A stretch of DNA of 64,000 bases from Nectonema munidae. Its lineage: Eukaryota > Nematomorpha > Nectonematoida > Nectonematidae. Under the pieces are notes generated by a model. The model was not told the DNA's origin, searched no databases, and saw only the letters and a list, made by a program, of their open reading frames with translations. The stretch spans positions 1 through 64,000 of the forward strand of contig JAUIRK010000780.1 in NCBI GenBank assembly GCA_030549495.1, read 5' to 3'. The position numbers and the translations under genes were made by a program. Shown one piece after another: positions 12,128 through 23,401 of the stretch. The first letter of the stretch is position 1. Each line of letters starts with the position of its first letter.

Positions 12128-14320
12128 GGCTTCTATAGTATGTAGGTAGGTAGGTATGGAGATTTCTAAGCACTTTCCAGCTGGAGCTGATATGCTTGCA
12201 AGTCTGCTGGAATTTTGTCTTCAAAGTGTAAGTTTAGTCTTTCTGGGTCTTTCTGAAATTGAAAAGAAAATTTGGAAAATTTTCATTACTGTAGACACTA
12301 GACTGTTTTGTAGAATGTATGGGTTAGTGATGATAATGGCTTATTGTGATTGGATATTTGGGGGAGGATTGAGTGTTTGGTTTGCAGAGAGTATTGGTTC
12401 GATTGTGGTTATGAGAAGAGAGAGATGTTTGATGAGTAATGGGTGTTGTAGAAGATCATGTAGAGAGGATGGAATATCTTTAAAAAAGTAGCGGCTTTTT
12501 TCAAGGAGTTGGTGTCGGTGAGAATGAAAAATTGGACAATAAAGGAGAATATGTACAGGTGTTTCAATGTACGAACAGCTGAAACGACAGAAAGGGTTTG
12601 AGTGAAGTTTGAATTTGAAGAAGTATGCATTACAAGGACAATGGGATGAGAGCCAGCGAATGATGTTCCGAAGGAGTGAGTGAAAGTGTTTGTTTAAAAT
12701 GAGTTGTGATAACGGCATAGATGTCGGAAGTGATGTGATGGTTGAGTCAAAAGATTGTTGCCACTGCAGTAGTGTAGAGTTAGTTATTGTGTTTTTAAAT
12801 GTGGAGATGTGTAGAGAAAATAGGGGTAGGATCTGTGAATCGGAGATTTTTGATTTTGCAACGTAATCGACAAGGTAGTTTTCGAAACAGCTGGAATGAG
12901 CTGGGCACCAGACGATTTTTAATTCAAAGTGATTAGATAGGTGAATAAGTTTGCTTGCTAAATTATAAGTTGAGTGTGAAATTTTATTTTCAAGTTTTAG
13001 GTCATTTATTAAATTTTTCAAATCTGTAAAAAAAGTGATATATTTGAAGGAGGTAGAAAAGGAAGTTAGGTTATTAAGGAGTATGTTGCAGGATAGCAAT
13101 ACTGCGTGGATTTCTGTTTCGTGTGCAGTGATTTCTGGATCTAGGTTTCTGTGTTGGATAAGGAATGGGTTTTTTGTGTTTTGTAGGAAGAATGCGCATG
13201 CAGCTGAAGAGCAGTGTTGTGATTTGGAACCGTCAGTGAAAATTGAAAGCGAACTGATAGTATTTGTTGTACGTTGGGGAGCTATAGAGTTTAGGGCAAG
13301 ATATCTATGGTGACAGATGTTAGTGGTGTAAGGAGGAGACGAAGAAGGGTAGATAAGCTCAATTGGGTGATTTTATGTTAGCACTTGATAAGATGTTTTG
13401 TTAGGAGCAAACTAAACTAATAAGGAATTGTAGTACTGCAGTGATTGGGATGTTTGGGTTGTGTATAGGTTGGTGAGGATGTAGAGCAGAAAGTTATTAG
13501 GTAATTTTAAAGAAGCGTTTTCTTTATATTGAGATGGAGGGGTAGCGTGTTAGTGAATAATTTAAGTTTTGTAGTTGTTGTAGTGTGATAGGCATTGGTG
13601 ATAGAAAGGAGACACAGGCGATGAATTTTATTAAGATGAATAAGGGATGACTGATGTTTCACCTCTGAGCCCCATGAAAGAATTCCATATTTGAGGACAG
13701 GGAAAATGAGACTTTTATAAATGAACTTTTTGATTTTGGGAGAAAGTCCCCATTTGTAAGAAATTGCGTTTTTAAGAGAGAAAAAAGTTTTGACTAATTT
13801 TTGTGAGGTGCTTTTGAAATGAGTAGAGAATTTTAAGTTGGGTTGGAAAGTGAGCCCAAGATATTTTATTTGGTTCTGTGGATCCAATTTGTTTGTTGTG
13901 TTAAGTTACAAGAGTAAAGGTTTAATTCTTTTGCGTGTGAAATGAATTAAGTAGAATTTATTAGAGTTAAAGGAAATTTTGTATTATTGCGCTTTGAATT
14001 GGATTTGTTTTAGTAGGGAAAGAGATTGTTTAAGGTTTTTGTTTTGCTCAGAATTAGAAAAAGAGAAAAGAAGGTCGTTGGAATATCCCTGAGAAAAGTT
14101 AGAGTTGTTGTTGATAAAAGCAAAAGGGGGGTTGATGAGTATTAACCAAAGTAGGTCAGATAAGCTGCCACCTTGAGGAGTAGAGAGAGAGATGGCGAAT
14201 ATATGAGTTGTTGTTTTGAATTAGAATTAGAATGCGATGGCTAAGGTAATTGTGTATGAACTTTATCATGTATGTGGGGTAGGTGTTATCTATGAGGTTG
14301 TTAATGATAATTTGCATTCA
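12128..14320 (-). pseudogene. 5'-truncated LINE relic: reverse transcriptase end plus RNase H
   Basis: Non-LTR retrotransposon read right to left. At about 14150-14310 lies reverse-transcriptase sequence ending in the PQGGSL-type motif (LIDNTYPTYMIKFIHNYLS before it). At 13507-13887 is the thumb region, with IKYLGLTF and YGILSWGSE. At 12341-13099 is an RNase H-like region (FTDLKNLIN, IVWCPAHSSC) and the Cys/His tail of pattern C-x3-C-x5-ET-x2-H-x3-YCP. The 3' flank ends in short GTAG/TACC repeats near 12146-12157, plausible as a LINE tail. The RNase H domain points to the I/R1/Jockey side of LINE phylogeny. The 5' half is absent and several frame breaks are present. Confidence 0.85.
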
Positions 14321-16790
14321 ATATCACTGATGAATCAAAAATAGCACCTCTTAAATACGCTTAGCCAAAAATTAAAAATTTTCTTTCGTTCTTATGTTAT
14401 TTCAGGTAATTAGAACATTTCTTGCTACGAATATATATAGATGAAATCATATTTTACTCAGCCTTTCAATAAGTTTAAATTATAATAAATTATGTGCCTA
14501 TAGATTAATGTTAACCAACCAACTCAAGAAAGAGAGCATTGCAATTCTAACAAGAGTGATAGCAGTGGAATGCGATTTCTTCTTAGCACACTGCCGGTAT
14601 AAATATAACGAATGCCTTTTGTTAAAAAACAAAATTGCTATACCTAAACTGAATAAATTTTTTTTCAAAATAAAAGTAGGCTAATATTACTCAGCACAAT
14701 TTTTAGATTTGATTGACATTTTCTCGTCCAAAAATAATTTTGGACTTTTTCCTGTACAGTGGTTCTTAAAAAGATAGGAAAACCAATGTCAAAAAAGATA
14801 AAAAATCCCATGCTAAAAAATGGTACCCTCCGCATATTTTAGGGCCTCATAACACAGTATCTTATACATAGTATTTTGACGAATCTCCGTATGCATGTAT
14901 AATGCCCACGGAGCTTTGCCAAGCTAATAATATAGCAATAACTAATAACTATATAGCATTTTATTTAAGAAATTAGCCATAAGACTCCCCTTTTTAAGTT
15001 TTTTTAGTTTTCTTTAAAAATAATCTTCTATCGCCATCTCTTCCCCTCCACTAAAAACCATAAAAAGGCTCAGTGCTTCCTCCACATGTTATTTCCATTT
15101 ATATAAACGCTTATTCTGCCAACCTTAAATTTTCTAAATTTATAATATTAAGTCAAACGCTTCCAATAAAGCTTGCAAAATTATCCAAAAATCATTTAGA
15201 TTCGCAAATACTCAATTATTATATTTTAACTTTTAGTTATACACATGTATTAATTATTAATTATATGAAAAAAGCGCCGTTTAAGCTGTCAGATCTGATA
15301 ACATAAATTAAAAACTTTCTCACCTCTAAATAAATTAATCACACTGATCTTTTTCACTTCTAATTTCATTTCATACTCTAACTGAAAACTAAACTATCAT
15401 TTACACGAATCAGTCATTCTACTTTCAAGCAAAACAAGTTAAAGATAGCATATCATTCAGTCTCTTAACGAGATTCTAACGCCACGTCGGGGGTTGGTAA
15501 ACTGATTCTAAGAGGGGCTGTACTAGAAATGTATACGTTTATATTTAACCACCCCTACTCCAATCCACGGATCTGATAAAGGCTGGAAAGTGTTCTGAAA
15601 TCTCACTACCCTCCATAATATTTTAATTAAATAACATATAATAATAAATAATAATATATGCTTGTATTTATATTTTTTATTACTTCCACCATAAAATCTA
15701 CTTATTTCCTCTAGTAAAAACTTACGCGATTGAGAGCACTTTTTAACGCTATTCTTTCGTGTTGTAACGCATTTGATTATAATTTTACCGAAATAAATTA
15801 TATTCTCATAAGTTCCATTTTAGGATTTGTTTTTGAATGAATAAATTAGCCCTTTAAATGCTTTATAATCTAAAAAACAAAATTATTGATATTTAAACCT
15901 GCTAAAAAATAATACTTCTTTCAAAATTCCAATAAAATATTTACAAAAAAATATTTTTTTATTTAATATTTATAACCAAATTGTGCAATAAATAAATGGC
16001 GGAATATTGGTTTTTTGTATTTTTATAAAAAAATTCTAAATATTGAAGATTTTAAGCAAAGTATTACTCTACCTAGTTATTTTTGGTAGAAGACTGGGAG
16101 TTTATACATTTTCCTATCCTAAATTTAAATTCTGGAGTTGATTATACATATTTTATAACACCAAAATTTATATATTATTTTTAGTAGCAATATAAGGAAC
16201 TATATTTCAAATAAATTGAGTTTTCAGTTTCCTTATCAGTTTCATTTTTTTCAATATATTTGCTAAATAAATCTCTCTTTCTCTCTTATAATAAATAATT
16301 AAATGAATATGTTTTCAATGATATTCCTTATGATTAGATTTCAAACTGTATAAATTTGTAATCATAAAGGTAATCCTTACTATCGGTTTAAAATTTTTAT
16401 TCTTCAATCATGTTTGATTCATTTATTTGATTGCCTATTGAAACCGAACCAAGAAAGCATTAGATTTTAAGCATGTTTGGGACCCTTTTTTCACTCATTC
16501 TAAAATTTTTTTGCATAGAATTGCAAAATAAATCGAACTTTTCAAAAAATTGCATGATTTGGCAGTGGCAACTAATACGGATATATAGTAAGATCCAATA
16601 CGGATGTTTTAATACTATATGAAGTTTGAGAACAAATTATAGTGATGTACAGATACCAAAATTTCAGCCATTTTTGGAATCGAAATGTCAATTTTAATTG
16701 GAAATGTTTTATTTATTATGAGTTTAATTAGCTTTGGATGTTACAAAATAAAATTTTACTCTTTAATTTTCATTAAATATGAATGTGACA
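14321..16790. other. Gene-poor AT-rich DNA
   Basis: No coding exon, repeat family or RNA gene is recognisable on either strand. Confidence 0.5.
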
Positions 16791-16799
16791 GTAGTGTAA

Positions 16800-17060
16800 C
16801 AGGTATATGCAGACAAGCAGTACCTTTGCACTTACCAGTCGCTCAAGTTCACTCTTGTGTCTCTAAGTCACTAGTCTTGCACACATCAAATTGACGTGTG
16901 AATATTGTTCTGTCATACGGGAAATGGTCTCGATTGGCCGGCTAATTCAAGTCACCCTTCTGCCTTACAAGAATAGATCTAGCTAGGTCCATGTCCGAAA
17001 ATTATCATTGACGCCAAGATGGGCATCCAGCTGCAAAGCATTTCTTCCACACTTACTATA
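16800..17060 (+). repeat. GC-richer interspersed-repeat remnant
   Basis: This patch is clearly richer in G and C than its surroundings. Near 17011-17040 it holds CCAAGATGGGCATCCAGCTG, which resembles a sequence I associate with the 3' region of LINE/SINE families in some molluscs. No coding frame is visible. Family assignment is from memory and uncertain. Confidence 0.3.
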
Positions 17061-17164
17061 TGCCTACAGAGGTTAATAAGAGAAAGCTAATGATGTACTC
17101 TTTGGAAAACTCGCCTGAATACTAGAATTTTAATATTTGCTTGTGTAAATTTTGTGATCTTTGA

Positions 17165-18975
17165 TCAAAAAGAGCAGATGTTGTAAACATGTTTAATAGA
17201 AAGAATGTAGACATCGCAGAATTAAAGGAGGTGAGGTATAAAAATCATAGAAAAAGACAAATAAAAGAGGAAAGGATGCTTACAAATTATACTAAAGTCG
17301 TACGTTTGAATAAAGAGATGCTGGGAGTTCAAGGAAAATGTGTCGTTTTGAGGAAATTTAATGGTCATGTGGGCAAAGAGTGTTATGGTTATGAAGATGT
17401 AGATATAGGCTTTGGTTATGGATTGACGAATGGTGAAGGAGAAACGTTGTTAGATTTTGCAGATAGTTCTAAACTGAAAATTGTGAATAAGTTGGTAACT
17501 TATGAATCTGGTAATTATAGAAAAATGATTGACTAGATCTTAGTTAGGAGGAAGGAAAAGTAAAAAATGTTGTTGAGGTGATGATGCAACATCGTTTAGT
17601 GGTGATGGATATGCTGTTCAGAAAAGAACCTGATAGAAAAAGGGTTCAAAAAAGCAGGGTCAAGACATGGAGGTTGAGAGGCGCAAAAAAGTTCATAATA
17701 AAGATGCTGAACGTCATAAGATTATTGTTGATGTGTCAAAAATAGTGAGAGAAATGTGTGGGATGTCTAAAGGAGCAGGTAGAAAAGAAACACGTTGGTG
17801 GAATGATGATAGTGTAAAAAAGGCTTTGAAAATAAAGAAAGGAGAAAAAAAAAGGAAATTTTTTTTCTCTAAAGGAGGAAGGAGAGAAACAAGAAAAGTA
17901 TATATAGCTTACAGAAATAATGCAAAGAGAGTCATTGCAAAAGTAATGCATGAAGAGGCGAGGAAAGACATATTCCGAATGGCAAAGGCGAATGCCACGC
18001 AAGAGAGATATTGTAAGAAAAAGGGTGTGGTGGCGTATAAAGTGAGAGTTGTGATGGAGATGTACGGAGAATCTAAATCGGTACTGCAAATTTAAGGTGA
18101 ATTGTCAAAATGATTTGATATGATGGTTAGCGGGCATCAAGGATCAATGCTCTGCCCACTCCCTTTTGCAATTGTCATGGATGCATCCTCAAGTAATATA
18201 GCAAAAAACATGGGGGAGTTTCTATATGGAGATTAGAGATGCATCGGATATCCACATCCGCAAAATTTTTTACATCCTCATCCGCTGATCATTTAAGTTT
18301 CAACATCCTCAAAGCTTTTTTCGGCATTTTTTAATTATTACTTTATCCAAAATTTTTATTTCTTTATCATAACACATGGACATTAACATCTCTCTAAATT
18401 TTTAAGAAGTATAAACTTGCGCTTGCTTAGAATAGCTATTATGATCCCCCATCCGCTAAAAAAATTCAAATTTGATATCCGCATCCTCTGAAACAAAATA
18501 TTTTACATTCGATGCATCTCTAATGCAGATGATTTGGTAATCCTTGGAAGTAGTTGGGAAGAAGTTGATAAGTACGTCAAATGGAAAGAAGCACTAGAGA
18601 GCAAAGGATTGAAGGTGAATGTTGGAAAAACCAAGGCGATGATGGTTGGGACAAGGAGACAGGATTGTACTTAGGGATATAGTTAGAACTATTGACCCCT
18701 GCTTCATGTGTGGAAGAAAAGTTGTGAGAAATGTCATTCGATTTATAGTTTGTGAGAAATGAGTCCATAAGAGATGTTTGGGTGTACATGGTTCGCTACA
18801 GGTGCAAAGAATTGTGTATGTGGTAGATGTAAGGATAATCGAAAAGATGGGAAAACTGTCAAGTTTGAAGATAATGAAATATAAGTTACCTGTGTGATAT
18901 CCTGGGAAGAGATGGCAATGTTGAAGCAAGAGCACACGTTTGGAAAAAATTCAAATATTAAAAAGGTTTAAGTGT
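17165..18975 (+). pseudogene. LINE relic, RTE-like, interrupted by a hAT MITE
   Basis: Endonuclease-reverse transcriptase relic. At 17189-17536 is the end of an AP-type endonuclease (KFNGHVGKECYGY, FGYGLTNGEGETLLDFAD, YESGNYRKMID), matching the family often mislabelled craniofacial development protein 2. At 17667-18095 is the linker with the KETRWWNDDS motif and a basic helix. At about 18139-18180 comes the HQGSMLCPLPFAIVMD motif of the RT palm. The YADD motif is split by the insertion at 18234-18522 and resumes as DDLVILG followed by KWKEALESKGLKVNVGKTKA (about 18526-18640). A decayed Cys/His stretch follows (CGRK and HKRC-like). Frame breaks are frequent; the last third is heavily decayed. 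Confidence 0.88.
18234..18522. mobile_element. hAT-type MITE (family H), copy 1
   Basis: A 289 bp non-coding element with terminal inverted repeats TAGAGATGCATCGGAT / ATTCGATGCATCTCTA. The 8 bp flanks ATGGAGAT (18226-18233) and ATGCAGAT (18523-18530) form a target duplication with one mismatch, as expected for hAT. Internal text is rich in CATCCGC/CATCCTC motifs. It interrupts the RTE-like LINE exactly in its catalytic YADD codons. Confidence 0.92.
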
Positions 18976-19118
18976 AGAGACATAATTTGTGACCACTTGT
19001 GTGTGTATAATTTTATTTATGTGTGTTTGATATTTTTTTTTCCTCATTTTGCATAGTATGATGTAAAATTGTGTTATCATCGTCAAATATGGTGTTTTTC
19101 ATGTGACTTTGTAGTTTA

Positions 19119-19334
19119 GTCGTGTGCTTTAACAGTGGCAAACACAAGGAAGCCATCACCAATACATATAAAACCATCAAGAATACGAATCCACAATATG
19201 GGACCTGGTTAAATCACAATATTACAAATGATTCAAAACACAGCATTACGAATAGCAACAGGCCACGCGTTAGACACCACATACAACAGCTACATACAGA
19301 ATCATTTATAATCCCCAATCCAAGAACAGATTAA
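19119..19334 (+). pseudogene. LINE RT C-terminal fragment, inverted relative to its neighbour
   Basis: Translated islands EAITNTYKTI, EYESTIW and QNTALRIATG are characteristic of the thumb/C-terminal end of Jockey/CR1-group reverse transcriptases (canonical QNAALRIATG). They lie in different frames, so the piece is decayed. It lies head to head with the RT body at 19335-21340 on the other strand and is probably the inverted 3' segment of the same copy. Confidence 0.75.
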
Positions 19335-20565
19335 TTTACATACATCGAACCTAAGAGCCTGAACACGATATATGAATTCGAATGACATTTAGTGTTTTCA
19401 TTGCTCTTTTTTAGTGTCTTCTCTGTGGGTCAAATAATATTGCAAGACTTTTTGATGTTTATTGTAAGGTTGAGTCTAATGTTGTGTTCAGTGTTTGCTT
19501 GAGTGAATAAAGTTGACTGTGATTTGCTAGTGTTGAGTACTAAGTCATTAACTATTTGTATATGATGTTTAGGTGGTATGCTTGCATGCTGTCTTCAGCT
19601 AATTTAACATTTGGGCTAGTTAATGTGATGGTGATGTCATCGACGTATGTAATTAGATTTACTTCATTGTTGCTAGATGCTGGTAGATCTGACATGTAAA
19701 TGTTGAAGAGTATAGGAGATAGAGAGCTACTTCGTGGTTCCCCTGAATGTGGGTGTTATCTGTGATGTACTGTTATGGTATTGCGTATATGAGTACCTTC
19801 CGTGTATGTACTTTGATAAAAATCTGATATATTGAGCGTTTATATTTGCCTTATTTATGAGTTTTTTAATGAGCGTATCAACGCTGATTGTGTCGAATGC
19901 TGCTGTTAAGTCTGATGTTGTTGAGATTGTTCGATGGAACGGTTTTTTGTGATTTAATGCTTTCGCAATGATGTTATGCAGTGCTTGTAGTGCTGTTGTG
20001 ATGGAGTGTCATTTTGAAGGCGTGTTGATGCCTCTTCTCTTATGTGGTATGTCTGTTTGTGCACTTTTTTTAAATGATTTTTTCAGTAATTTTGCAATTG
20101 GAGAGAGTAGTGAAGTAGGTCAATACGATGTACTTGTATTTTTATCTTTGTCAGGTTTGAGGATAGGTATTATGCATCAAGTTTTCTACATGTGTGAAAC
20201 AACGTTTGTATGACTGACAAAAGATAAGCGCTAGTCGATAGATGGCCATGTGAAGCGTTTAAGGTGTTTAGTGCTGTGAAGTGCTCCTAATACGCCTTTT
20301 TCATGTATGGTTGTATGAGATTTTGGTAGTTCGGTTAATACTTCGTTTACTGCTCTATGTATTTCATTGGTTTGTTTTGGTACCATGTTTGTAAATTGTT
20401 TGTTGAATGCTATTCCAATTTCCTTATTGTTGCTTTTCGTTTTTCGATAAAAACTTATGTTTCGATTTATATCTGCGTAAAACTTTTTGTTTCATAGTGT
20501 TTTAATGGTGTTCCAGTAAGTGTGTGTGTGTGTGTCTGTGTGTGTGCGTGTGTGTGTGTGTGTGT

Positions 20566-20644
<79 letters not shown>

Positions 20645-21340
20645 TGTGTGTGTTTGTTTTGTATGACCTTTCAGATGGAATATGCCTGCGTTTGCCAGAG
20701 ATTAAGTTTGTATGTGTTTATTTTTTGTGATATTAAGTTATTTAATGTGTAGATTTCTGGGTTTTTGTGATTGACATGTCTAAGTGTGTCTCTTTTCTTT
20801 GTAAGGGTTTTTATTTTGGGGGTTAAGGTTTGTGACTTTTGTTGGTGTTTGTTTCCTTTTGGTATAGTTTGTCTGCTTGTTGAATGGATTTGGTGATCAT
20901 TGTATTGAGACAGTATACGTTTGTGTTGTGTTGGCGATGCTGGTGTTTAATGTTTTGATTCATAAATTGCCACCTGGCTTTGTTATATTTTACCTATGTT
21001 TTAACAGGTTCTTTCTTTTTTGTTTTGCTGATATACTTGTGAGTATAGGAATATGAACTGAAGAGAGATTTATTTGTCACATTGTTTCTGTGTGAGAGAT
21101 TGGGAGCCTGTGATAATGATGATTGATAAGTATGAGTTCAACGATCTGTTCTCCTTATAATGTTTTTATAGTTCACTAGATGATTTAAAATTTATGATAA
21201 ATTGATGTTGTCTGCTTTGTTTGAATTTCCGATTGTACGTTCCTTTTATATTTGTGCCATTTTTACTAAGTTCGTCCTTTTTTTGGAATTAAATTGGTTT
21301 TTTGCAAAATGAGTTTTGTATTCATAGTCTGTCTTCATGG
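19335..21340 (-). pseudogene. LINE RT relic, Jockey/CR1-group
   Basis: Reading right to left: a linker region with KARWQFMNQ and SIQQADKLYQKE near 20860-21000; then RT motifs LLSPIAKLLKK, STTSDLTAAFDTISVDTLI, GRYSYTQYHNSTS, RSSSLSPILFNIYMSDLP and LITYVDDITI (active site YVDD in place of Y/FADD), followed by LVLNTSKSQSTLFT at about 19490-19550. Multiple frame breaks exist, and a (TG)n tract occupies 20519-20657 within it. The C-terminal part expected beyond 19335 is found instead on the opposite strand at 19119-19334. An inactive fossil. Confidence 0.85.
20519..20657. repeat. (TG)n microsatellite, interrupted
   Basis: About 140 bp of TG dinucleotide with scattered C substitutions, inside the LINE relic. 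Cys-Val frames over it are artefacts. Confidence 0.97.
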
Positions 21341-21654
21341 GGATTATGGGGTTTTAGATTTATATTTTTTTATAAAAAAAAAGATTTTTAATGCTCATAA
21401 ATTTGAAAAACTTACAAAAACAGAAAATATTAATATTAAAAAATTGAAGTGAAAAAAGTGAACTACAAAAGTCATATTTTAATTATTTAAAGAAATTTTT
21501 TCTTGAAAGATTTGATTTTAAAAATTTCAAATTATAAAAAATTTGATACACAAATTTATGAACTTTACCGATACTAAAATACTGCCCGTGAAGAAAATTT
21601 TATTAATCAATGCAGGCATGTTTATATGAGAGTGTGTTGGTATTGTTGAGATTT

Positions 21655-21895
21655 AAGTTTGCGTCAATATGTAGTATGTATGTATGTCTAGATGTTTTTT
21701 GTGTCACACGTGTATTAATACAAATAAATTGGAAAGTTTGTGTCAAGATTGTCGTATGTACGGTTGCGCTAACACTAAACCTAACCTCAACCCTAACACA
21801 AACTCTAATACTAACACTACTGCTAATTCCACGCTAATCTTATCCGGTCAATACGTTTCCAAAGTTTACACATTAAGTCCGATTTAGAAATTAGT
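21655..21895 (+). repeat. Dispersed repeat, family C, copy 1, with degenerate CTAAC hexamers
   Basis: Shares an ordered set of words with 53803-54066: GTCAATATGTA, TCTAGATGTTTTTTGT (copy 2 CCTAGATGTTTTTTGT), TTAATACAAATAAAT, AAAGTTTGTGTCAA, then a run of CTAAC/CCTAAC-like hexamers, CACTAATCTTA/CGCTAATCTTA and CATTAAG. The hexamer run is telomere-like in look but degenerate and internal. No coding capacity. Confidence 0.8.
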
Positions 21896-22097
21896 TGAGC
21901 ACCTAATCAAAATAAGGAAAAATGTCAAGAGTCAAAATCAACATCATGTACATAATATCATTCATACTGAAAAATGGGGTGACATCGTTAAAACGAAATT
22001 AAGTTCACAACATTCCTATCTTTTACTTGTGGTGGCGGTTAATCAAATGAGCTAGCATAACTTTACCCAAAAATCATGCTTCCGCGAATATTTAAGG

Positions 22098-23375
22098 ATG
22101 GCTTTTAAAACATTCCTTGATTACAAGTACTTCTCCATCTTTCACAATCAGCTTGGAAACTCCGAGGAAAATGAAGGAGAAAAGATTTTATACTTTCACC
22201 CAACGAACTTTAAAAGAAATTTTCAGTTGAAAGAAATTGGCTGTTGTGATGCCATAGTTCGCCTTTCTCTAAAATCCAAGGGTGTATTCGGTCACGTGTT
22301 CATAACTTCGCAAAACTTCGTTAAAGTTCTCTACCAGCCCGAAAAGTTTGTCTGGATGTTGATTGTAGCTCAGGCGGCTCCTTCTCTCACATTCGCCAAG
22401 GAAAAGACAGTGATGTTGAGTGATAAATCCCTTTTGAAAAGTCTGTTGTTGAATTACTTGAAGTTTTTGAATTCTCAATTCACCCTGTTCAATGGAAGCT
22501 ATGGACAACTTCTTGCTGAAAGTGTGGCACACCTGACCTCAAGCATTCAATTCTTTTACGCCAAGTTCTTGTCATCCCGCATCTATGACGTATCCGAGTT
22601 TGCATACCTCGACTTTCCCTGCTACAAATACGCGTATCACGGAAATCTGTCTCTTTTGTCCTCAATCGCTTCCTTCTTTTCTATCGTAAAGGCGCTTTTT
22701 CAAAATGACACAACTTTCCACACACTCCTTATGCATGGGAGGGAGGTTGTCTACACCGACATCCCCGACAAATACGACACAATTGCTTTGTATCAATACG
22801 TCACCTCCAATCTATTCACAACGCTTCGCTACAACCATTCAAAAGCCTCCGAAAATCCTCTCCTAACTTACATCGCACAAAGCATATACTTGCGTGCTTC
22901 CAACACCCCCACTCATCCCCACTCCCCTCACAAACTGGTCTTAATTCAAGACTTTGATTTGGTCGTTTGCTTGGTTTTTTCGCAAGTCAACGCGAATTCC
23001 AAGCACATGTCTCTGGTACACGAGTACATCTTGACGAGAACAACCCTATTGAATTCGTTTTTCCCCGCTAAAGCCTTTTCGCTAGGCCTTTCCGACTCCT
23101 ATCCCTTTTGCTACGCCTTCGATACGTTTGCCTCCTCCTGCTTTGTGAAGGGCGCGTTCCACGAAAAAAGTTTATCAAGTCTGCCTCACTCCCTCTACAA
23201 GCACTTCAACGACTACCCCGACTTTTACACTGTCATCGCAAGCATTGGCACAGCCCGGCTCACACTCATCACCAAAAAGGCCAATAGAAAGGGCGCAATC
23301 GTGTCATTGGACGCAAAAGCAAATTTTCAGCGAATCAAAAATGACATTCACGTTTTATTTTCAAACAAACTTTAA
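22098..23375 (+). CDS. CCZ1: Vacuolar fusion protein CCZ1 homologue
   Basis: A 425-residue protein in one uninterrupted exon. CCZ1 pairs with MON1 as the guanine-nucleotide exchange factor that loads Rab7 on late endosomes, vacuoles and autophagosomes. Support: the N-terminal longin region carries YFSIFHNQLG (11-20), GEKILYFHPTN (27-37), EIGCCDAIVRLS (46-57) and a FVWMLIVAQ strand (84-92), matching in order the human CCZ1 blocks IYNPxFG, NKILFYHPN, NVGLCEAIVQFT and NFWMVMVV. FTLFNGSYGQLL (128-139) matches MYKLFNGTF, and YQYVTSNLF matches YKYLTTSLF. Human CCZ1 has about 482 residues and many exons; this copy is shorter, diverged and intronless in its coding part. The ATG in AAGGATGG context is a good start. 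A plus-strand AATAAA at 23464-23469 lies inside the antisense neighbour. Function is inferred from family membership. Confidence 0.9.
   Translation: MAFKTFLDYKYFSIFHNQLGNSEENEGEKILYFHPTNFKRNFQLKEIGCCDAIVRLSLKSKGVFGHVFITSQNFVKVLYQPEKFVWMLIVAQAAPSLTFAKEKTVMLSDKSLLKSLLLNYLKFLNSQFTLFNGSYGQLLAESVAHLTSSIQFFYAKFLSSRIYDVSEFAYLDFPCYKYAYHGNLSLLSSIASFFSIVKALFQNDTTFHTLLMHGREVVYTDIPDKYDTIALYQYVTSNLFTTLRYNHSKASENPLLTYIAQSIYLRASNTPTHPHSPHKLVLIQDFDLVVCLVFSQVNANSKHMSLVHEYILTRTTLLNSFFPAKAFSLGLSDSYPFCYAFDTFASSCFVKGAFHEKSLSSLPHSLYKHFNDYPDFYTVIASIGTARLTLITKKANRKGAIVSLDAKANFQRIKNDIHVLFSNKL
23354..23359 (-). terminator. Poly(A) signal AATAAA for the secreted-protein gene
   Basis: A canonical hexamer on the minus strand 43 bp beyond the stop codon of the secreted-protein gene. 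It lies inside the last codons of CCZ1, so the two transcripts must overlap at their 3' ends if it is used. Confidence 0.5.
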
Positions 23376-23401
23376 ACAAGAATCCTTCCTCATTCCTCCT
23401 T

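Noticed and set aside
21772-21842. Interstitial telomere
   Set aside because: The hexamers are too degenerate and the flanks match another internal locus, so a dispersed repeat explains it better.
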